DNA of 64,000 bases from positions 1-64,000 of the forward strand of contig JASGMJ010000018.1 in the NCBI GenBank assembly GCA_030156535.1, given 5' to 3'. The stretch is from Candidatus Sumerlaeota bacterium (GTDB lineage Bacteria > Sumerlaeota > Sumerlaeia > SLMS01 > JAHLLQ01). Shown here piece after piece: positions 30,093-42,342 of the stretch. The stretch's first letter is position 1; the number at the start of each line of letters is the position of its first letter. The position numbers were made by a program, and so were the translations under genes. Under the pieces are notes generated by a model, which was given only the letters and a program-made list of their open reading frames with translations, was not told where the DNA came from and searched no databases.

Positions 30093-31546
30093 GCGACTTG
30101 TTCGCCGTCGCCTCCGCCCTTCTCGGTGGCTACTGGCTTCGTTTCCATAGCGGTTTGATCCCCTCCGGTGGCGGATGGGACCCTTATCTTTACGCCCGCC
30201 AGTTCCCCTGGGCCGTCGGCATCTGTCTGCTGGCGCTCTATCTCACCGGAAATTACCAGAATCACCCGCGCGTCATCACGTTCAACCGTGCGCGCCGTTT
30301 GTTCATGGGATCGGCGCTGGCCATCGTGCTGATGGTTGCGAAGAACTACTTCTTCCGCGACGACGATCTGGCACGCGTGCTCTACCCCATCATGCTGGCT
30401 GTGCTCACGGTGTCCCTGGTGGCATACCGGCTGGTCCTGCAACGGCTGATCGTGAAGTTCTTTGCCGGACGCAGCCTGCCGCGCTCGCGCATCCTGATCG
30501 TGGGCCTGGGGCCAACGGCGTTCCGCCTGGCGGCCCGCCTCCGAATGCACCCGGAGTACGCCTACGAACTCGTGGGCTTTGTCGCCGAGGACGGTGGGAA
30601 GACGGGGCAGCGCATCGGCGGCTACCCGGTGCTGGGAACACTCGACAACCTGCGCGACATCCTGCGCGAGAACAGCGTGCAGGACGTGTTCCTGGCGAAG
30701 AACGATCTTCCGCGCGAGTCCTTCCTCTCGCTGTTCATGGAGGGCGAAATGGCCTCGGTGCGCGTGCATGTCGTACCGACGCTGGCCGAAATGATGCGCA
30801 GCCGCATCTACTACGATGAGATCGCGGGCGTTCCCCTGTACCGTATCATGGAGACGCCACTGGGCGGCTTCAATGCCGTGATAAAGCGCGCGTTTGACGT
30901 GGCGCTCTCCGCCGCTGCCCTGGCTCTGGTATGGCCGTTGATGCTGCTGATCGCCGTGATCGTTCGGCGCACGTCGCCGGGTCCTGCACTGTATCGGCAA
31001 ACGCGGTTGGGGCTGGATGGGCGCGCGTTCACGATCCTGAAGTTCCGCACGATGCCGGTGGGGACGGAGCGTCACGGCCCGGGCTGGGGCGACCAGCACG
31101 ATCCGCGCGCAACACCGGTCGGCAACTTTCTGCGCCGATGGAATTTCGACGAGTTGCCGCAACTGTGGAACGTCCTGCGCGGCGACATGAGTCTGGTCGG
31201 GCCGCGCCCCGAGCGCCCCGTCTACGTCGAGCGCTTCCGCGAGCAGCTTCCCTTCTACATGTCGCGTCACCGCGTGAAGGCGGGAATGACCGGTTGGGCG
31301 CAGGTACACGGTTTGCGTGGAAGGACGTCGATTGCCCAGCGCCTGCGCTACGATCTCTACTACGTGGAGAACTGGTCGCTGTGGCTGGACGTCAAAATCC
31401 TGATGATGACGTTCATCCGGCCGCCACGCCGCCGCCGCCTCCCCGTGGCCGCGCCCCCGGTTGCCTCCCAATCCTCCAACAGCGAGTCCTCCTCATGCCA
31501 GCAGACTTCACCGCCCGCCCTCTCCACAACAAGACCGTCTGGCTGA
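30014..31546 (+). CDS. Undecaprenyl-phosphate glycosyl-1-phosphate transferase (WcaJ type)
   Basis: Starts exopolysaccharide repeat units by placing a sugar phosphate on the lipid carrier in the inner membrane. 510 residues. Four N-terminal helices (about 20-140) are followed by a CoA-binding-like domain ([20 protein letters not shown]) and a fifth membrane segment (about 297-320). The catalytic bacterial sugar transferase domain has [30 protein letters not shown] (DE pair) and LVGPRPE. The start is a TTG at 30014 (AGAGG site), inside the preceding gene. Its last 17 codons overlap the next gene. The sugar is usually glucose in this subfamily. Confidence 0.92.
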   Translation: MDSQRNNAEGLGSRTHRTEFVLLQFLSDLFAVASALLGGYWLRFHSGLIPSGGGWDPYLYARQFPWAVGICLLALYLTGNYQNHPRVITFNRARRLFMGSALAIVLMVAKNYFFRDDDLARVLYPIMLAVLTVSLVAYRLVLQRLIVKFFAGRSLPRSRILIVGLGPTAFRLAARLRMHPEYAYELVGFVAEDGGKTGQRIGGYPVLGTLDNLRDILRENSVQDVFLAKNDLPRESFLSLFMEGEMASVRVHVVPTLAEMMRSRIYYDEIAGVPLYRIMETPLGGFNAVIKRAFDVALSAAALALVWPLMLLIAVIVRRTSPGPALYRQTRLGLDGRAFTILKFRTMPVGTERHGPGWGDQHDPRATPVGNFLRRWNFDELPQLWNVLRGDMSLVGPRPERPVYVERFREQLPFYMSRHRVKAGMTGWAQVHGLRGRTSIAQRLRYDLYYVENWSLWLDVKILMMTFIRPPRRRRLPVAAPPVASQSSNSESSSCQQTSPPALSTTRPSG

Positions 31547-32244
31547 CCGGTGCCAGCCGCGGCATCGGACGCGCCACAGCCATTGAACTCGCGAAGGCGG
31601 GCGCCAACGTGGTCCTCGGCGCCCGCAGCATCGAGCAGACCGAGCAGGTTGCCGAAGCCATTCGCGCCAACGGCGGCGCGGCCGAGGCCCACGTGCTCGA
31701 CGTGGCTTCCTGGGAAAGCTGCCAGGCGTTCGCCCGCGAAGCCATCGAGCGCCACGGCAATCCATCGATCCTCGTGAACAGCGCCGGCATCGGCACGTTC
31801 CGCCCCGTTGACAAGTTTCTCGACGACGAGTTTGAGCAGCAGTTCCGCGTCAACGTCTTCGGCACCTACTACATGACCCGGCTGGCGCTGGCGGGAATGA
31901 AACAGCTCGGCGACGGACACATCGTAAACGTCTCCTCGCTCGCGGGCGAAAACGAGGCGCCAATGGGCACGGGGTACTTCGCCTCCAAGCACGCCGTGAA
32001 CGGCTTCACCAAGTGCCTGCTGCAAGACGTGCGCGGCGACGGCATCCGCGTGACGCTCGTCTGCCCCGGCTCGGTCGATACGCGCTTCCACATCGACAGC
32101 CATCCGGGAATGCACGAACGCGATCAAACGTGGATGGTGCCCGCAGCCCAGATCGCCCGCAGCATCCTGCACGTGCTGACAGCACCGGCGGGGACGGACA
32201 TTTCGAAGATCGACGTGCGCCCGCTGGCGAAGCCGAAGAAGTAA
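31495..32244 (+). CDS. Short-chain dehydrogenase/reductase
   Basis: Cytoplasmic NAD(P)-dependent oxidoreductase, substrate unknown. 249 residues from the ATG at 31495. Classical SDR features are TGASRGIG cofactor loop (about 19-26), NSAGIG, NVSSL with the catalytic Ser, YFASKHAV with the Tyr-xxx-Lys pair (about 162-169), and CPGSVDT. An Arg (GARS) after the second strand favours NADP(H). Overlaps the end of the initiating transferase gene and is probably co-transcribed with it. Confidence 0.9.
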   Translation: MPADFTARPLHNKTVWLTGASRGIGRATAIELAKAGANVVLGARSIEQTEQVAEAIRANGGAAEAHVLDVASWESCQAFAREAIERHGNPSILVNSAGIGTFRPVDKFLDDEFEQQFRVNVFGTYYMTRLALAGMKQLGDGHIVNVSSLAGENEAPMGTGYFASKHAVNGFTKCLLQDVRGDGIRVTLVCPGSVDTRFHIDSHPGMHERDQTWMVPAAQIARSILHVLTAPAGTDISKIDVRPLAKPKK

Positions 32245-32250
32245 GGACGA

Positions 32251-32290
32251 GGTTTTCGGTTTTTGGTTTTCGCTTGTCGGTTTTCCGTTC
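32251..32290 (+). repeat. Heptanucleotide tandem repeat, GGTTTTC type
   Basis: Five consecutive 7-base units (GGTTTTC, GGTTTTT, GGTTTTC, GCTTGTC, GGTTTTC) directly behind the SDR stop codon. The phase is kept even where single bases differ. Confidence 0.75.
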
Positions 32291-32393
32291 GGCTGTTGAA
32301 GGCTTGCCCTGGACACTCCTCAAAGGCGAAGGGAGTTGGGTGCAAAACGATCAGTCGTCCTTGGCGGAACTCTTTGCCACCCGCGCCGCCAAT

Positions 32394-32470
32394 CACGCAC
32401 CACGAACCACAAACCACGAAACACGCAGCATCCTTTGCAAACCACGAACAGCCAACCACGAACCGCGCTG
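32394..32470 (+). repeat. Heptanucleotide tandem repeat, CACGAAC type
   Basis: Units of seven bases (CACGCAC, CACGAAC, CACAAAC, CACGAAA, CACGCAG) at 32394-32428, then after a 14-base break CACGAAC, AGCCAAC, CACGAAC at 32443-32463. It runs into the start of hemW, so the N terminus of that protein may be repeat-derived. Confidence 0.75.
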
Positions 32471-33634
32471 CCCACGTTCTCTCCGCTTGGCTGGTACCTG
32501 CACGTTCCCTTTTGCCGGCACGCCTGTCCGTACTGCGATTTCTACAAGATTGAGCTGCGTGATCGTCCGGCGCGCGACCGCATCGAGTTCCCCGCGCTGC
32601 TGGCGCGCGAGCACGAGTTGCTCCTCGAAGCACACGGCGATCTCGCGGCGCGCCCACTCGCGTCGATCTACTTCGGCGGCGGCACGCCGAGCACGCTCTC
32701 GCCACCCGGAGTCGCCGGGTTGCTTTCCGCTCTCCGCTCGCGCCATCCGTCCGGCGAACCGGAGATCACGCTCGAAGCCAATCCCGAGAACCTGACGGCA
32801 AAGCGCTGCGAAGCGTGGCGCTCGGCTGGCATCACACGCCTCTCGATCGGCGTGCAGTCCTTCGCCTTGCGCGATCTCGAACGCCTCGAGCGGCTGCACG
32901 CCCCAGAGACGATCGCAACGGCGATGCGCAATGCGCGCCTGGCGGGCTTTCGCAATATCTCGCTCGACCTGATGTTCGCCCTGCCGGGGCAGACGCCACG
33001 CGAGTGGCTGGCGAACCTGCAACGCGCGCTGGAACTGGAGCCCGAGCACCTGTCCTTCTACGGCCTGACGCTTCACGAAGGGACGCCCTTCTTCGAGGAG
33101 CACCGTGCGGGAAGGCTCGCACCCGCGACGGATGACGCCTACGCCGCGATGTACCTGGAGGGCGCGGACCTGCTGAGCGCGGCGGGTTTCGAGCACTACG
33201 AGATCAGCAACTTCGCGCGCCCCGGATTTCGCAGCGTTCACAATCAGCGCTACTGGAAGGCGGAGGACGTGACCGGCCTTGGCCCCGGTGCGCATTCGTC
33301 GCTGGGAACGCGGCGCTGGTTCAACCCCGAGGACCTCGGCGAATGGCAGGCGGGCGTGAACGCGGGCAGGCTGCCGCACTCCCCCGCCGAGCAGCTCGCG
33401 GAGGACGTGCTGCGCGAGGAGGAACTTTTTCGGCGCCTGCGGCGCTGCGAGGGCTTCACCCACGGAGCGAGCGAGGCGGACGCACGCTTCTTCGCGTGGC
33501 TGGAAACGTCTTCCGGCGCGGCGGCCGCGAAGGCTGGATGGATCGCACGCGACGGCGGGCGTGCCTGGCTGACGCCGGAAGGATGGCTGCGCTCGGACGC
33601 ACTGCTCTTGCAGATGGTGAAGAGTCCGGCCTGA
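32435..33634 (+). CDS. hemW: Radical SAM heme chaperone HemW (coproporphyrinogen oxidase-like)
   Basis: Radical SAM protein related to HemN. 399 residues if started at the TTG 32435; the frame stays open to 32336, but the extra part is translated from heptamer repeats. Core motifs are YLHVPFCRHACPYCDFYK with the CxxxCxxC cluster ligands (about 25-32), YFGGGTPSTL, the EANPENL stretch, GVQSF, and DLMFALPGQT, followed by the HemN C-terminal domain. The extra Cys typical of HemW (CDF rather than CGC) supports HemW over HemN. pth follows after 83 bases. Confidence 0.9.
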   Translation: MQTTNSQPRTALPTFSPLGWYLHVPFCRHACPYCDFYKIELRDRPARDRIEFPALLAREHELLLEAHGDLAARPLASIYFGGGTPSTLSPPGVAGLLSALRSRHPSGEPEITLEANPENLTAKRCEAWRSAGITRLSIGVQSFALRDLERLERLHAPETIATAMRNARLAGFRNISLDLMFALPGQTPREWLANLQRALELEPEHLSFYGLTLHEGTPFFEEHRAGRLAPATDDAYAAMYLEGADLLSAAGFEHYEISNFARPGFRSVHNQRYWKAEDVTGLGPGAHSSLGTRRWFNPEDLGEWQAGVNAGRLPHSPAEQLAEDVLREEELFRRLRRCEGFTHGASEADARFFAWLETSSGAAAAKAGWIARDGGRAWLTPEGWLRSDALLLQMVKSPA

Positions 33635-33717
33635 CGGCGTACGTTTTGCGCTTGAGTGCCCACTGCCCCGGCGGGCAGCGTCCCGGCCGCACGTCAACTC
33701 ACGGAGAAACCCGCATC

Positions 33718-34323
33718 ATGTGGCTGATCGCCGGCCTTGGCAATCCCGGATCGCGCTACGAGCGCACGCCGCACAACCTTGGCTATGAGGTGGCCGACAC
33801 ACTCGTGCGCCGTCACGGCCTGCGCTGGGAGGACAGCCGCCGCTTCAAGTCATTCGCCGCTGCGGGGAGTTTCAACGGCGAAAAAATCTACTTCCTCAAG
33901 CCGATTACCTACATGAACCTCTCGGGTGACGCGGTGCAGCCGTTCGCGGATTTCTACAAGATTCCGCCGGCGAACGTGCTCGTTGCGTGCGATGATGTGA
34001 ACCTGCCCTACGGGCGCATCCGCCTGCGCGAGAGAGGCTCGGACGGCGGCCAGAAGGGGCTGCGCAACATCATCCAGCGACTCGGAACGGATGCGTTCTG
34101 CCGATTGCGGATTGGCTGCGCGCCGGAGCGCCCCGTGGGCGATCTCGCGGGCTATGTGCTGTCGCCGATCTGGGGCGAGGGCGTGGAGCTTGCCAGGCTC
34201 GCCGTCGAGGCAGCAGCCGACTGCATTGAGGATGTACTGGCCAAGGGCCCGCAGAAGACGATGTCCGTCTGGAATGCGTGGTCGGCGCGGCCCGAAGACG
34301 ACCCGCGCGCCAAAGCACAATAA
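33718..34323 (+). CDS. pth: Peptidyl-tRNA hydrolase
   Basis: Releases tRNA from stalled peptidyl-tRNA. 201 residues from the ATG at 33718 (ACGGAGA site). It shows the opening IAGLGNPGSRYERTPHNLGY with catalytic His at about 21, FLKPITYMNLSG with the substrate Asn, CDDVNLPYGRIRLR with the Asp, and GSDGGQKGLRNIIQRLG. Length and order are normal. Confidence 0.97.
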   Translation: MWLIAGLGNPGSRYERTPHNLGYEVADTLVRRHGLRWEDSRRFKSFAAAGSFNGEKIYFLKPITYMNLSGDAVQPFADFYKIPPANVLVACDDVNLPYGRIRLRERGSDGGQKGLRNIIQRLGTDAFCRLRIGCAPERPVGDLAGYVLSPIWGEGVELARLAVEAAADCIEDVLAKGPQKTMSVWNAWSARPEDDPRAKAQ

Positions 34324-34406
34324 CGGGGAGCGCCCCGGCGGCGAACCCACCCCGGGCCTTTCGCTTGACCAAAGTGCATCTCGCATCAGAATGCCCACGA
34401 TATCCT

Positions 34407-34416
34407 GGGGGGGGGG
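34407..34416 (+). repeat. Ten-G homopolymer in the ribosome-site position
   Basis: An uninterrupted run of ten G lies seven bases before the ATG at 34424, where the Shine-Dalgarno sequence should be. It may act as one, and its length could vary. Confidence 0.7.
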
Positions 34417-34423
34417 CACCATC

Positions 34424-36967
34424 ATGCAGAACACAAGCGGCAAGACTCGCAGGAGCATTCTCCTGCTCCTCCTTTCGCTTGTCCTTCCGCTTTTCCTTCC
34501 TGCTTCCGACTTCATGGAGCTTCAGCGCCTGCGCCTTGAACGCCGCCTCTATCAAAAGGCTCATCCGGTCGAGAAGACACTCTCCATTCCCGCACGCCTT
34601 CCCAATCAACCCGAGTACCTCGTGCGCGCCATCTACCTGATGCCGACGGATCGCGTGCCCTCGGACCCCGACGAGTACGACGCCCGCGTTGCCCGCATGA
34701 CGGGCATCATCCGCACGGCACTGGAAACAATCTCGGATTTCTATGCCTACGAGGCCGAACGTCTTGGCGTGGCATCCCCCGGGCCAACGCTCAATCTGGA
34801 GCGCGAGGCCGATGGCAGCGTGCGCGTCATGGTGCTTCACGGCTCGCGCCCAACGAAGGGGGCGGATGGCTACTGGGGGGACGACACCGGCAATAGCTGG
34901 AATCCATGGTTTCGCACCATCGAGGATTTGTTCGGCGACTACGACGGCGAAGCCGCTGCGACGGAGAAGACCGTCTACCTGATGTTCCCTGATATTCTTG
35001 AGATCGACGATTCCGTAACACCGTCGGTCTGGCACGCTCATATCGGAGCGGGCAGCAGCATCAATCAGAGCTCGCAGGGATGGGGCGGACTGGGAATGGT
35101 GACGGCCGGCTCGCTGGAGTTCCTGCCCCCCGATCCGGGCAACCGCGAGGAACGGCTGGCGGCGCTGGAATCAACCTTCTGCGCCACGAACACGATGGTC
35201 GAAATCAACGGGCGCCTTGTCCCCACCTGGAACGCCCGTCCCTCCACGGGAGAGAACGCCCAACTGACGCAGGCCGAGCAGGCGAGCACGTTCCTCGGCG
35301 TTCTCGCGCACGAGTTCCTGCACACGGTGGGACTCGGGCACGACGCCATCACGACGGATGGCGTGATGGCGGCAGCGTATCTGAGGATCGGCGAAACGGT
35401 GCGCCAGATGTACGGTTTCGCGCCCTGCCCGGCCGTCCCCCTGACGTCCGACCCATGGCGTCACGAAACACAGCTGGGCGAGGCCTTCGCCCGTTTCATC
35501 CAGCATTGCCCCTACTTCACGGACTCGTGGGGAACGGATCGCGAGAACCCCGTGGTGGATTTTTCGTGGCCGCCCGTTGGCAGCTTCGTCACCATTCCGC
35601 AGGATGCGAATCCACGCACCTTGTCGGTGAGAGCATTCGCCACCGACGAGGGAAACAGTGGCCTGCACCTGGCGTTGTACTACGTGGATGGCAATTTGTT
35701 CGACTTCGATCGCTTCGACGTGCTTGACGGAGACCACACGGGCGCCACCTACACGTTGCCCTGGTGGGATTCACTGGCGGGACGGCGGGTCTTCGATGCG
35801 ACGCTCACCGACATGAATGGCAATGTCGGGGTCGGCGACGCGACGCTCATCGGCATGGAGTTGAACGAGGATCTGCGTGGACGCATTGCGAACAACACGC
35901 TGTGGGTGAGGCGGCCGGCCAGCGAGGACGACCGCCCCCGCGATGCCTCCTCGCCCAGGGGCACCTTCAATAATCCCCACGCCACCGTGGCCGAGGCCGT
36001 GGCGGCCAGCATCTCGCTCGGTTCTCCTCGAGCCGTCATCGTGGGGCGGGGCGTGCATCCCATGACAGCTTCCGTGGAAGTGCCCGGCGGCACCGCGCTC
36101 ATCGGAGAGGAAACCGGCGCGTGCGTGCTCGACGGAGAAGGGCGCGACATCATCCTGCTGCACCAGAAGGGAGATACGGGGAACTTCACCGACATCACGA
36201 TCAGCAATCTGGTTTTCCGAAACGCCCGTGCTGGAATCGTGCAAGTGCGCGGCGTGGCGAGCTGGAACAATCTGATCGCGAACAACGTCTTCCAGGATTT
36301 GACAGGGATGGCACTGTCGCTGAACGACGTCGGAGGCACGCACCGCATCCTGCAGAACACGGTGATTCACTGCGGCGAGGGAATCGTGCTCGACGGCTTC
36401 TATCCCTTCAACGATTCGGATTTCCTGCGGGTCCAGAACAACGTCGTGGCGGGTTGCACGGGGCGTGGGATTTCGCTGACCAATGCAAACACGCTGTACG
36501 AGCGCGGACGCAGTGGCTATAATGTCGCTTTCGGAAATGAAACGGACTTCACGGGAGACGGCGACAGGGCCAGCGGCCTGGAGTACGTTTCCTCGCGGCT
36601 GGAGGGCGAGTTCAGCCGCCATCCATTCTTTGCCATCGCCGCCAATGGAAACGTCTCTCCCGTTCCCGGAACGATGTCGCCGCTGTTGAAGGCGGGCGAC
36701 GTGCGCACCCACGACGCCGACGGGCAACGCCGGGCAATCGGGGCGATCCTCGCGCCGGAGGCCACTTTGCAAAACGTGGGCGATGCGAACGGCGACGGCA
36801 TCGTGACACCGCAGGATGCCGAGAACGCCTTCCTGTGCTTCCTGCTGGGTGATTGCGTTCTTGCGGGTTGGCCCGGCGCGGCCGACATCGGGCCGGGATT
36901 CGGCGATGGCGTGGTGACGCCCAGCGACGCGGCGGGAATCTTCGAAATGTACTTGGGTCTGCGGTAG
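34424..36967 (+). CDS. Secreted zinc metallopeptidase with beta-helix and dockerin-like domains
   Basis: 847 residues from the ATG at 34424. Signal peptide about 1-29 (SILLLLLSLVLPLFLPAS). A zincin domain includes LAHEFLHTVGLGHD (about 295-308), the HExxHxxGxxH zinc motif. After a beta-sandwich-like linker (about 375-480) comes a right-handed beta-helix (about 520-760) with NLVFRNARAGIV, NNVFQDLTGMAL, NTVIHCGEGIVL and NNVVAGCTGRGI coils. The last 65 residues have two dockerin-type calcium loops, GDANGDGIVTPQDAENAF and a degenerate GFGDGVVTPSDAAGIF. Each domain is recognised by motif; the combination looks unusual. Substrate unknown; probably extracellular or cell-surface. Confidence 0.85.
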   Translation: MQNTSGKTRRSILLLLLSLVLPLFLPASDFMELQRLRLERRLYQKAHPVEKTLSIPARLPNQPEYLVRAIYLMPTDRVPSDPDEYDARVARMTGIIRTALETISDFYAYEAERLGVASPGPTLNLEREADGSVRVMVLHGSRPTKGADGYWGDDTGNSWNPWFRTIEDLFGDYDGEAAATEKTVYLMFPDILEIDDSVTPSVWHAHIGAGSSINQSSQGWGGLGMVTAGSLEFLPPDPGNREERLAALESTFCATNTMVEINGRLVPTWNARPSTGENAQLTQAEQASTFLGVLAHEFLHTVGLGHDAITTDGVMAAAYLRIGETVRQMYGFAPCPAVPLTSDPWRHETQLGEAFARFIQHCPYFTDSWGTDRENPVVDFSWPPVGSFVTIPQDANPRTLSVRAFATDEGNSGLHLALYYVDGNLFDFDRFDVLDGDHTGATYTLPWWDSLAGRRVFDATLTDMNGNVGVGDATLIGMELNEDLRGRIANNTLWVRRPASEDDRPRDASSPRGTFNNPHATVAEAVAASISLGSPRAVIVGRGVHPMTASVEVPGGTALIGEETGACVLDGEGRDIILLHQKGDTGNFTDITISNLVFRNARAGIVQVRGVASWNNLIANNVFQDLTGMALSLNDVGGTHRILQNTVIHCGEGIVLDGFYPFNDSDFLRVQNNVVAGCTGRGISLTNANTLYERGRSGYNVAFGNETDFTGDGDRASGLEYVSSRLEGEFSRHPFFAIAANGNVSPVPGTMSPLLKAGDVRTHDADGQRRAIGAILAPEATLQNVGDANGDGIVTPQDAENAFLCFLLGDCVLAGWPGAADIGPGFGDGVVTPSDAAGIFEMYLGLR

Positions 36968-36968
36968 C

Positions 36969-37724
36969 CTATCCCCGCGCGCATTCCGGCCGTTGCAGAA
37001 TGTCGAGAACCCCCTCGCCCGTCGGAAACGGCGAGACGTAATCCGCCACGTTGCGGATCGAGGCCTGTGCGTTCGCCGGGCACGCGAAGAACCCCACGTT
37101 GGCGCGCAACGGCAGGTCTCCCTCGGTGTCGCCAATGCCAACGGCCTCGTGCTTCTCCACACCAAGCTTGCCGAGCAGCCAGGCGACCGCGCCGCCCTTG
37201 TCCACGCCTTCGAGCGAAATGTTCAGGTAGTAGTGCGAGGCGTTGATGACGAGCGGGGGCAGGCCTTCGCGTTCGATGAACAGATGAATGGCTTCGTCCA
37301 GCGTCCGGAGGCGATCAGGAGTGGCGGAATAGAGCGAGAGCTGCGCCTCCTTGCCGTACTGCCGAACGACGCCGGGGGCTTTCGGCAGCAGGTGGTCCTC
37401 GATGTAGTCGCGCACGGCGTGCAGGCCGGCGAGTTTCCGGGCCGTGACGCCCGGGCCAAACGTCGCGGCGTTGTCGGCAAGCGAATAGATCACGGCGCCG
37501 TTCTCGCAAATGGCGGGGAGACGGATGTCGAAAACCTTCATCAGGACTTCGACGTAGGGCTGGGGCCTGCCCGTGCACAACGTCAGCGGAGCGATCGCGC
37601 CCGTGGAGGACGCGGCATCACGTGCGGCGTGTGCAAGACGGCCGAAGACATCGAGGTCCCACGCAGCGGATTCCTCCGGGCAGAGGCAACCGTCAACGTC
37701 GCTGATCAGAAGTTTGGCGGGCAT
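36969..37724 (-). CDS. HAD-family phosphatase (Cof/MPGP-like, type IIB)
   Basis: Cytoplasmic phosphatase of 251 residues. Motif I is SDVDGCLCPE (about 8-17, nucleophile Asp and acid Asp), motif II is LCTGRPQPY (about 49), and motif IV is VGIGDTEGDLPLRANVGFF (about 203-221). The cap between II and IV fits type IIB, close to mannosyl-3-phosphoglycerate and sucrose-phosphate phosphatases. Gene order with mannose-1-phosphate guanylyltransferase (same strand, upstream) makes a sugar-phosphate substrate plausible but unproven. Its stop lies two bases from the convergent metallopeptidase stop. Confidence 0.8.
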   Translation of the reverse strand: MPAKLLISDVDGCLCPEESAAWDLDVFGRLAHAARDAASSTGAIAPLTLCTGRPQPYVEVLMKVFDIRLPAICENGAVIYSLADNAATFGPGVTARKLAGLHAVRDYIEDHLLPKAPGVVRQYGKEAQLSLYSATPDRLRTLDEAIHLFIEREGLPPLVINASHYYLNISLEGVDKGGAVAWLLGKLGVEKHEAVGIGDTEGDLPLRANVGFFACPANAQASIRNVADYVSPFPTGEGVLDILQRPECARG

Positions 37725-37742
37725 GGAGTTTCCTTCGGAAGA

Positions 37743-37770
37743 GTTTTCGGTTCCCGGCTCTCAGTTTCAG
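37743..37770 (+). repeat. Degenerate heptamer tract
   Basis: Four seven-base units (GTTTTCG, GTTCCCG, GCTCTCA, GTTTCAG), similar to the GGTTTTC tract at 32251, in the gap between the HAD gene and manC. Confidence 0.5.
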
Positions 37771-37855
37771 TGTCCACACTGGGATGCTGCGATCAAGACA
37801 CACAGATTGGGCTCAGGACGTGGCATACACTCTGCCTGCCTTGGTCTTGGACGGA

Positions 37856-37897
37856 GACCGAAAGCCGACGATTGACAGCTGAAAGCAGGAACAAGAA
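37856..37897 (+). repeat. Degenerate heptamer tract, AGCYGAA type
   Basis: Six seven-base units (GACCGAA, AGCCGAC, GATTGAC, AGCTGAA, AGCAGGA, ACAAGAA) in the same gap. Confidence 0.5.
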
Positions 37898-37943
37898 ACG
37901 ACCTCGCCCAACCGCGCGGCGCCGGTGTTGGACGCAGCCCCCC

Positions 37944-39053
37944 CTAGACTTGGCCTGCTTTGCGGGCTTGCAGTTCGGCGACGATCTTCTTCACGTCCTG
38001 AACACGGTCGCGATGGACGACGAGCACGGCGTCCGCCGTCGTCACGACGACAACGTTGTCCAGCCCCACGACGCCCACGGCCATTGCGTCTCCCGCTGCG
38101 TTCAGCACCAGGCTGCCGTGCGAGTCCACGAGAACGGGGTCCCCCTCCGTGATGTTGCCTTGGCCGTCGGCTTCACGAATGCGGTAGAGCGAATCCCAGG
38201 AGCCAACGTCGTCCCACGGAAAGAGCGAGCGCACGACAAGCACGTTCGTGGAACGTTCCATGAGCGCGTAGTCGATGGAGATGCTTTCGAGCGTTTCAAA
38301 GAGGCGTTCCGCCTCGGCGTCGTTTTCCGCGCGAAGCGCCTCGGCAATGGCGCGCGCCGTTGTGGCCATGACAGGCGAAGCCTTTTCAAGCTCGGCCAGG
38401 AAAACATCCAGCCGCCAGAAGAACATGCCGCTGTTCCAAAGATAGCGCCCCGAGGCGACGTACTCCTCGGCGAGCGCGGGAGCGGGCTTTTCCTTGAAGG
38501 AGCGCACGGCCTGAACCTCCACGCCGTCAAAGCCGGGAAGCGCAAGGCACTCGCCGCTCTGCTCGACGTAGCCGTACCCCGTTTCCGCGTGGGTCGGCGT
38601 GATGCCGATGGTGACGAGTGCGCCGCGCGTTTCGGCGGCCGTCAGCGCCGCATCAACACAACGCCGGAAGTCGTCCGGCCTGCCGATCAGGTGGTCGGCG
38701 GTCAGCACGGCCATCGAGACGTTGGCCTGCTCGCCGTGGCGGGCAAGCAGCGTGGCCGCGGCCCAGATCAGGCAACCGGTGGTGTTGCGCTTGCAGGGTT
38801 CGGCGATGACGTTGACGGCGGGCAGACGACTGTCCCCCGCACGGATGGCATCGCACAGCACACGCGACGTGGCGACGATCACGCGCTCGGGAGCAATCAG
38901 CGGGGCGATACGCGAGACGGCCTGCTCGAGCATCGTCTCGGCCGTGCCCGTCAGGCGGAGGAGTTGCTTGGGATGCTGGCAGCGCGAGAGCGGCCAGAAG
39001 CGTTCCCCGCTCCCCCCGGCCATGATAACGGCAACACGCGTTGATTGCGGCAT
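37944..39053 (-). CDS. manC: Mannose-1-phosphate guanylyltransferase
   Basis: Makes GDP-mannose from mannose-1-phosphate and GTP for surface polysaccharide synthesis. 369 residues from the ATG at 39053 (GAGCGAGG site), shorter than bifunctional ManC because the isomerase domain is absent. Nucleotidyltransferase signature MAGGSGERFWPLSRCQHPKQLL (about 9-30), AVLTADHLIG, ETGYGYVE, the sugar site FKEKP, YLWNSGMFFW, and FPWDDVGSWDSL are all present. Confidence 0.96.
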   Translation of the reverse strand: MPQSTRVAVIMAGGSGERFWPLSRCQHPKQLLRLTGTAETMLEQAVSRIAPLIAPERVIVATSRVLCDAIRAGDSRLPAVNVIAEPCKRNTTGCLIWAAATLLARHGEQANVSMAVLTADHLIGRPDDFRRCVDAALTAAETRGALVTIGITPTHAETGYGYVEQSGECLALPGFDGVEVQAVRSFKEKPAPALAEEYVASGRYLWNSGMFFWRLDVFLAELEKASPVMATTARAIAEALRAENDAEAERLFETLESISIDYALMERSTNVLVVRSLFPWDDVGSWDSLYRIREADGQGNITEGDPVLVDSHGSLVLNAAGDAMAVGVVGLDNVVVVTTADAVLVVHRDRVQDVKKIVAELQARKAGQV

Positions 39054-39125
39054 CGGAAAGCCTCGCTCTTTTCGAGAAGTCGTGCCAGATTCCGGAACAT
39101 GTAAAGCCGGGGGCAAGCCGAGCGA

Positions 39126-42197
<3,072 letters not shown>

Positions 42198-42285
42198 GGG
42201 GGGACTCCAGAGGCGTTTCCATCCGGCGAATGAGTCGTACCGGGGCGGGAACGAGTCGGCGCCCCCGCACACCGGGAGGGGAATA

Positions 42286-42317
42286 CAAAAAGCGGGCCGC
42301 TCCGAAGAGCAGCCCGC
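42286..42317 (-). terminator. Terminator of the beta-helix gene
   Basis: On the minus strand GCGGGC-T-GCTC-TTCG-GAGC-G-GCCCGC is followed by TTTTT (42291-42287): a ten-pair stem with a UUCG tetraloop and one mismatch, 26 bases after the stop at 42343. Confidence 0.93.
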
Positions 42318-42342
42318 CATGATTCGCCGTGAAGGCCGCTGC

